Assembly (NCBI GenBank): GCA_963971405.1
Contig: OZ020489.1
Coordinates: 1,798,001 to 1,862,000, forward strand
Length of the DNA stretch: 64,000 nucleotides
Direction: 5' to 3'
Source of the DNA: Psococerastis gibbosa
Lineage: Eukaryota; Arthropoda; Insecta; Psocodea; Psocidae
The notes under the pieces are model-generated. The model was not told where the DNA came from, made no database searches, and saw nothing but the letters and a program-made list of their open reading frames with translations. Positions 58,665-64,000 of this stretch are shown piece by piece. Both the position numbers and the translations under genes were made by a program. The number at the start of each line of letters is the position of its first letter. The first letter of the stretch is position 1.

Positions 58665-60106
58665 GGATTTTCTATTGCTCCCCTGCTTCAGCAAGCCAAT
58701 CATATGGAGGTGTAGGGGCTCAAATGTAATAGTATCTTTTACTTTTGACGCCACCGCAGTTTTTAGACTGGTAAATAATAATTCAAACTAAGTGCAAGTC
58801 CTTAATGGTAAGGTATGTATAGATGTACCGTTGTTGTCTCCATGTTGACATGTGATACATATCGCATGCAGTAATTTATTCAGATAGCGGAAAATGCGGG
58901 CAGCGAGTATAAACCAGGGAGCGGATGCCCCCGACGCTCGCGTGGTGCACATTTGAATACCTGCGCCCGGCCACCCCTGCGTGTCCGGCCCCCATTCATC
59001 ACTGCACGAGGATGCTTATGTAATATTTTGAATCTCAGCACGCCACCGCCTCCTCGGCCGGCCCATTTTTATTATTTCTTTTCATTTGCTGCCTCTTTTA
59101 TGTGATTAACTTTTCCACTTTCCCAGCAGGTTATTTCGGAAAATTTAGTGCTGGTCGCTGTGTAGCTTTTCTCGTGACCGTTTAGAGTATTTCTCTTTCT
59201 GTGTTTTGCTTCTTCGCGGGGAGGAGTCAGGAAATCATTCTTGGGAGGGGGGCCGGCAGTCGATCGAAAAGTTTTCCTTTTAACAGTGTCATTTTTCGTC
59301 TTTAATCGTCTTATCATTGCGCCGTGACTGCTCATATTGGAATGGTGGACTTGTCTAATTTTCATTCCTTTCGCCATTTTTACAAATTACTTCTTACATT
59401 TTGGGCCTCTCGTGCTACCAACAAACGTGGACAATGGTTTCCGATGGAATGTTCAAGCGTTGTTAAAACCAGCTTTCAACAGACTCAGCCTTATAAGTCG
59501 AATAAGTTAACACGGAATTTTCCCAAAATTGACACAATCCAGGCTCTATCTGTGTTACTAATAATTCACATTCCAATTACTGCTTCGGTATAGTTCTTTT
59601 GGAAATAAGCGTTCCTGCCACCACGGCATCACAAGAAATGTGCCATCTCCTAAGAGGTGGATAACTCAGTGTCGCTTGTACTTGACAAATGACTGGCAAA
59701 CGCAGTGTGCGGAGATTACTTGGCCCCTTGTTGGATTACGGATACATTTAATACCGCGCTCTTATCCTGGGTTAAGCGGCTTACAACCTTAACATCAGAA
59801 GGGCACATAATTTTGATGGGTGCGGTGAGGCGCGCTACCTCCAATTTGGATCTCGCTACCCTGCTCTGTGTGCCCGTGATTAGATGCTGCGCTTCCCCCC
59901 CCCCCCTCTTGTTTTTGCTTTGCAATTTTTGTGCAATAAGAATTGCATCCGATTGGAGGAGCGGGAGGAGCCTGTCAGAAATTGGCCGCTCATGGCAACG
60001 GGCAGCAGTGTGGAGGATGGTTATTGAGTAGCGGTACGATACGGGGACGGGGACGACTCATAATACCATACCATGTTACATAATTTTAAACAATCTAAAT
60101 AAACAC

Positions 60107-60260
60107 GACCGAAATTAGAGGATTTAGAAAAAAACTGGATTTGGCGGGATTCAAACCCACGATCCCTCATCTTAAATCCTCCAATTTCGGTTATAGTGAG
60201 GAAGTTACCTTTACAACATACATTAGTTTAATGCCAGTATTATAAACCAAATAATGCCGC
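60107..60260 (-). mobile_element. tRNA-bearing inverted-repeat element, copy 3
   Basis: On the minus strand the order is a left arm (about 60169-60250, with AAATTGGAGGATTTAAG at its inner end), the 3' half of the tRNA-like sequence (about 60136-60163: GATCGTGGG, B box GGTTTGAATCC, GCCAAATCC), a T7 run, then the start of the right arm (CTAAATCCTCTAATTTCGGT, 60108-60128). The 5' half of the tRNA and the outer right arm are lost. The left arm matches those of copy 2 with about 15-20 percent change. Confidence 0.65.
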
Positions 60261-63200
60261 CATGTATTAAATAAACACAGGAGTAATTCTTGTTTTTTCG
60301 AATACCATCTGTCAACTATGCTACAACGGCACAAATAAGGGTTAGATTGAACCACGCCTATAAGAGCTTTAGAATTTAAGGTCATTCTAGCCCTATAGGT
60401 CCGTAAGATGTAGTCTAATGTGTACAATGATAATCAAATGTGAGGTAATGAATCAGGACTGCGCCATGTGCCTAGCGCTGGCGGGGGGCTACCAGTTTTT
60501 TGCCCGACATTGATGATCCCTTTTGGGGGGCATATGGCAGGCGGCGGCCAGAGGATGTTGTTAATCTTAATCGGTTTCGGGTAAATCTTCCTGAAGTTTC
60601 AGCTTCTTTGTTAAATTGTTTCCAATATTTCAGTTGCCCATGTTGAGACAAGGTCACCAAGTTCAAACGTATGTTATTGTTGTGTCATTCTTTCCTATTT
60701 AGTGGGCTACGGTCTACGGATGGCGTTGCGTGTCTTGCTTGCAGCAAAATTTGAGGAGATCCATTCCAGTCTTACAACTTAAGCTTGTCTAATAAATACA
60801 TTGTAAATACCGCCCAAATTGTATAATATTCATTGAGTACTATGAAGTGGCATGGTGAAGAAGGCTTGCATAAAGAAAGGCTGAGCTTTGTTTTGTGGCG
60901 CTCCATTTAGTGAATAAGGCGACCAATTCCCCAAATGATACACTGCTCCCACTCTTAAACCTATCGCACGATATGCAGTTATGTAAGTGTATGTATGAAG
61001 CTATAGTTGAACGGATTGATAACATCTAGACCTAGACTGCCTTTGCAGAGGGCAGAGGTCATTGTTCACAAGTTGGCAATCCTTCCTGTGTTCAAACACT
61101 CCCCTTACACGCTTGAAAAAATGTCAACACACAAGCAATAAAATGTTCCATCAACCTTTTCTTGAGTCCGTAAGAACCATCCAATAAAGAGAAAATTTCG
61201 TGTGGAGACATAAAAACTAAGTCGTGAGTCGTGTCGAACAAAGAAGTACATGCTGTCTCCCTTAAGGGCTGCCCCCACCCCCCATACAACAATGTCCCTT
61301 AAAATCCAATACTTGTGAATGGAGATTCCGAAATTCCGGACGAAGATGCAATCTTTGAACGATTATATCTGCCCCATAGCCAAAAGGGAAACCCTAACCT
61401 TTTTGCAGCTAAAATACAATTCTCTTGAGCGAATAATAATAATTTGCTATAATAACATGGTGCATGCGTTAGAATTGGCAACATTATAATTGAAAATATT
61501 GCAGCAGCTTTCCTCGATTTGGAGGGGTTGAGTTTCTTTTGGATTGGGTGGCTATGCATATTAATGTTCCCCGTCCCTTATACCTCCAATACATTTTCCA
61601 TTGGGTTCATTTATGGTGGAGAGAAGTCAACAATTCAAATTAAATTGAAATTGGTCGATCCGTTTTGAATATTAAGTCCTCAAAGTATAAAACTACTTTT
61701 ATATACATAGAGAGATTTATAACAGCTGCAGCCTACTGGCATCATAACACATTTGTGCAGAATTACACAGGAACTGCTTCAAATTATATACAATTTTTTC
61801 CCAATATTAATACAGTGGTCAACCAAATCAATTTTAGACATAACTTATTTGATTTTTCACATCGCTTTGGGCCATGTACGGAATAGTCTGCATAGTTACT
61901 TTGTGAAATTTCGACATAAGAAATATGAATAAACTGGAAATGCACAGGTTGTTTTCAATTTATCGTACTAGCCCTCATTACACACTCTACTATTTACACG
62001 ATGGAACAAATATTTGAAATTTTTTGTTGAAGTCAACGATCTAAATGTGAATTTAGGCATTACACTTTCCAATTTTTCTTAGACCCATATTTATTGAATC
62101 TTTCAATGTGTAATAAGGGGGATTGGGTAAACTCAAAAAGGGATCAGGGGTTTCAGGGCCAGATCTTACCTTCCAACATTTGAAGTAGCACAGTGTCGGG
62201 TGTCCGTAGTACAACATTCAACTAATAATTACTGAATAAAAAAAAAAAATAAAGTGTTTTGTTCCTCCACGCTTCTTCATAACTTACCTGAAAACAAAAT
62301 TAACAAACGTTAGATAAAAGATGCAAAATGAAATAAGAAATATAATACGCACATTGGAGAACATCGAAAGTTCATCACAACTCACAAAAATTATAAAGCA
62401 TTCTTAGGATGCCTTCAAATGTCCATCCATTGGTTGTTTTCTAGAAGACACTGAGCTTCATGGTAAAGCTCAAGACGTGAAGGAGTGTCATCATAGACGG
62501 ACTAAAGATAAACCCAATGCTAGGTAACGATCACTAGACTTACCTGCCGACATAATTAAACCCAAGAAAGGTAAAATACTATGTCGTTCCGTTTCTATTC
62601 TAACGTGACTTTTCCCACTTAAAATAAATAATAAATCAGTCTTATCATTGCACAATCAATAGAATCAATAGATGAAATCCACAACGATATGTGTTTACAA
62701 AATTGTCATAACATCGTACAATACTACTACTAATAGTACTTTACTACAGGCACTATTTACAAAACGGAATGGTAGAAATGGTAGAATTAAATAGTAAAAG
62801 AACATATCACGTGTTAATGCACTTATTGCACTTACATACAGATACGTTGACAACACTCAGGACTCAGTCCATGTAAAATGGAATCTATTGATTGTATCAG
62901 TATCAGCAGAGAAGGTACATTTTTGGTTGGAAAACACTCCGAAGTCACCAATATATCGTCGCATATCCGTATTATTGTACAATAATGATAAACAAGAAAA
63001 CAAGGTTTCTCCGACATGTCCTTGGAAATTAGGGCGAAAAACAAACCGTGACGCGCTTCTAGTCAAAAAGGAACGGACGACGGCGGAGGGAATTTCCTAG
63101 AAGAAGATCCTTCGTGCGGCAAGATGAATAGCCTGCTAAAAAAAACACGCCCCAAAACGACCCATCTGTTCGCCAAGACCTCTGACGAAAGGGAGATACA

Positions 63201-63540
63201 AAGAAGCTGCCTGCTATCGACAACGGCTCTTCCAAAACCATTTTCTTGTTGTGATATGGGGCGAGCTTCCTTTACGGGGCATGTGGACTTGCCCTTCGGT
63301 TGGTGGGGATGGTGGCCGCTACGCTACCCGCCAGTTTTCCCGCACACTGTACAGGGACAGGGCCACAGGCTGTTAAGGCTTAGGAATACTCAAAATAATA
63401 TATTTTTCCTTTAAATTGGCTATTTACCCTGTAGTCGTGTATAGACATAGTACAACTCGGTTAGTTGGTAGATCAGATAAGAACATAAAAATCTTCCAGT
63501 TGAACAATTAATTAGAAAATCGGTTGGTTACAAGAAAAAT
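60261..63540. other. Unrecognised intergenic DNA
   Basis: No gene or repeat is recognised over about 3.3 kb. Frames here (96 residues at 63124-63414 and shorter) show no domain. Confidence 0.35.
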
Positions 63541-64000
63541 AACCGGTCCGAGTTTACTCGGCAAACCCACCACTTCTATACTCGATATTAAACCCAGAGA
63601 CCAACTCAGATTCCCCCTCAGCAAAATCAAAAGGAGTACGGTTAGTTTCCGCTAATATAGAAGTAAATAATAAAAAAAAGAACAGGCTTTCAAATTTATA
63701 AAGTAGTAGATAGACATAATGTGTCATTTCATTGTAAATAACTTCCCTATGGTCAAATTTCGGATCCCTGGGGGGGGGGGGTGCACCTCAATATATTAAA
63801 AACCCCTTAAAACTCAATTGCATATTCTGGAACGAACAGACCAATACATTGTAACAGTAGTAATACTAACAAGGCACGCAATGTATTGGAAAGTCAATAT
63901 TCCATAGTTTCTTCAAAAAATAATTTTTTACACAGCACAAATATTTTTTGAAAACAACCTATTTGGTTTTGTTACTCTATTGAACAACTAAAGCATATCT
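63541..64000 (+). repeat. 850-bp dispersed repeat, old copy E, cut by the window edge
   Basis: AACCGGTCCGAGTTTACTCG at 63541 is the family start. About 125 bp of unrelated sequence follow before the family resumes with GGCTTTCAAATTTATAAAG. Strong divergence from copies B-D shows greater age. The copy continues beyond the window. Confidence 0.65.

Larger units (their letters stand above)
53756..60106. other. Unrecognised intergenic DNA with motif clusters
   Basis: No exon or gene is recognised. Much of the stretch is non-repetitive and of moderate GC content. It includes a SOX/TCF-type inverted motif at 55392, YY1/ETS-like motifs at 58300, paired E2F-like sites at 58633 and a GC-rich patch with GTATAAA near 58900-59060. 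G/C runs lie at 57070-57084 and about 59896-59909. Candidate frames (119 residues at 54473-54832, 132 at 56798-57196, 95 at 56061-56348) show no recognisable domain. Confidence 0.35.

Overview
The window looks like AT-rich, repeat-dense intergenic DNA from a large animal genome. Arthropod or a similar invertebrate is the best guess. The grounds are a Ty3/gypsy LTR element, LINE fragments, many hAT-like MITEs, tRNA-derived repeats, a Helitron-like 5' end and no bacterial gene organisation. I could not narrow the species. No host protein-coding gene is recognised with confidence; the only long intact coding frames belong to the LTR element.

Layout. 1-2112: unique sequence, then two copies of an inverted-repeat element built around a tRNA-like gene. 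2113-16719: mostly unrecognised DNA with MITEs (4271-4589, 6948-7387), a short LINE 3' end (10961-11092), a decayed piece of the 850-bp repeat (13203-13547) and several poly-G/C runs. 16720-18094: a 1.37-kb foldback with arms of about 600 bp. 19714: a Helitron-like terminus. 20191-28303: a Ty3/gypsy element that looks whole, with 827-bp LTRs that read as identical, a gag and a pol. 29662-29815: a small hAT-like MITE. 30591-31778: a TIR-bounded array of roughly 300-bp units.

31893-36065: old and compound inverted copies of an 850-bp dispersed repeat. 36780-37040: a GC-rich stretch with E2F-like, CCAAT and CRE-like motifs. 38370-38487: a perfect 116- to 118-bp palindrome. 44826-45289: a 464-bp TIR element. 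46694-53755: four copies of the 850-bp repeat, all in the same orientation, with a LINE reverse-transcriptase fragment between the first two. 53756-63540: mostly unrecognised, with candidate regulatory motif clusters at 55392, 58300 and 58633 and a third tRNA-bearing inverted-repeat copy at 60108. The window ends inside another old copy of the 850-bp repeat.

The strongest candidate for something undescribed is the tRNA-bearing inverted-repeat element. A tRNA-like gene with good A and B boxes and an immediate T-run terminator sits between inverted copies of one arm. This architecture is seen, in whole or part, in three copies. Other notable structures are the 600-bp-arm foldback, the perfect palindrome, and a SAP-like motif at the N-terminus of the gypsy Gag. 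All comparisons were made by eye on the sequence; no database search was possible.
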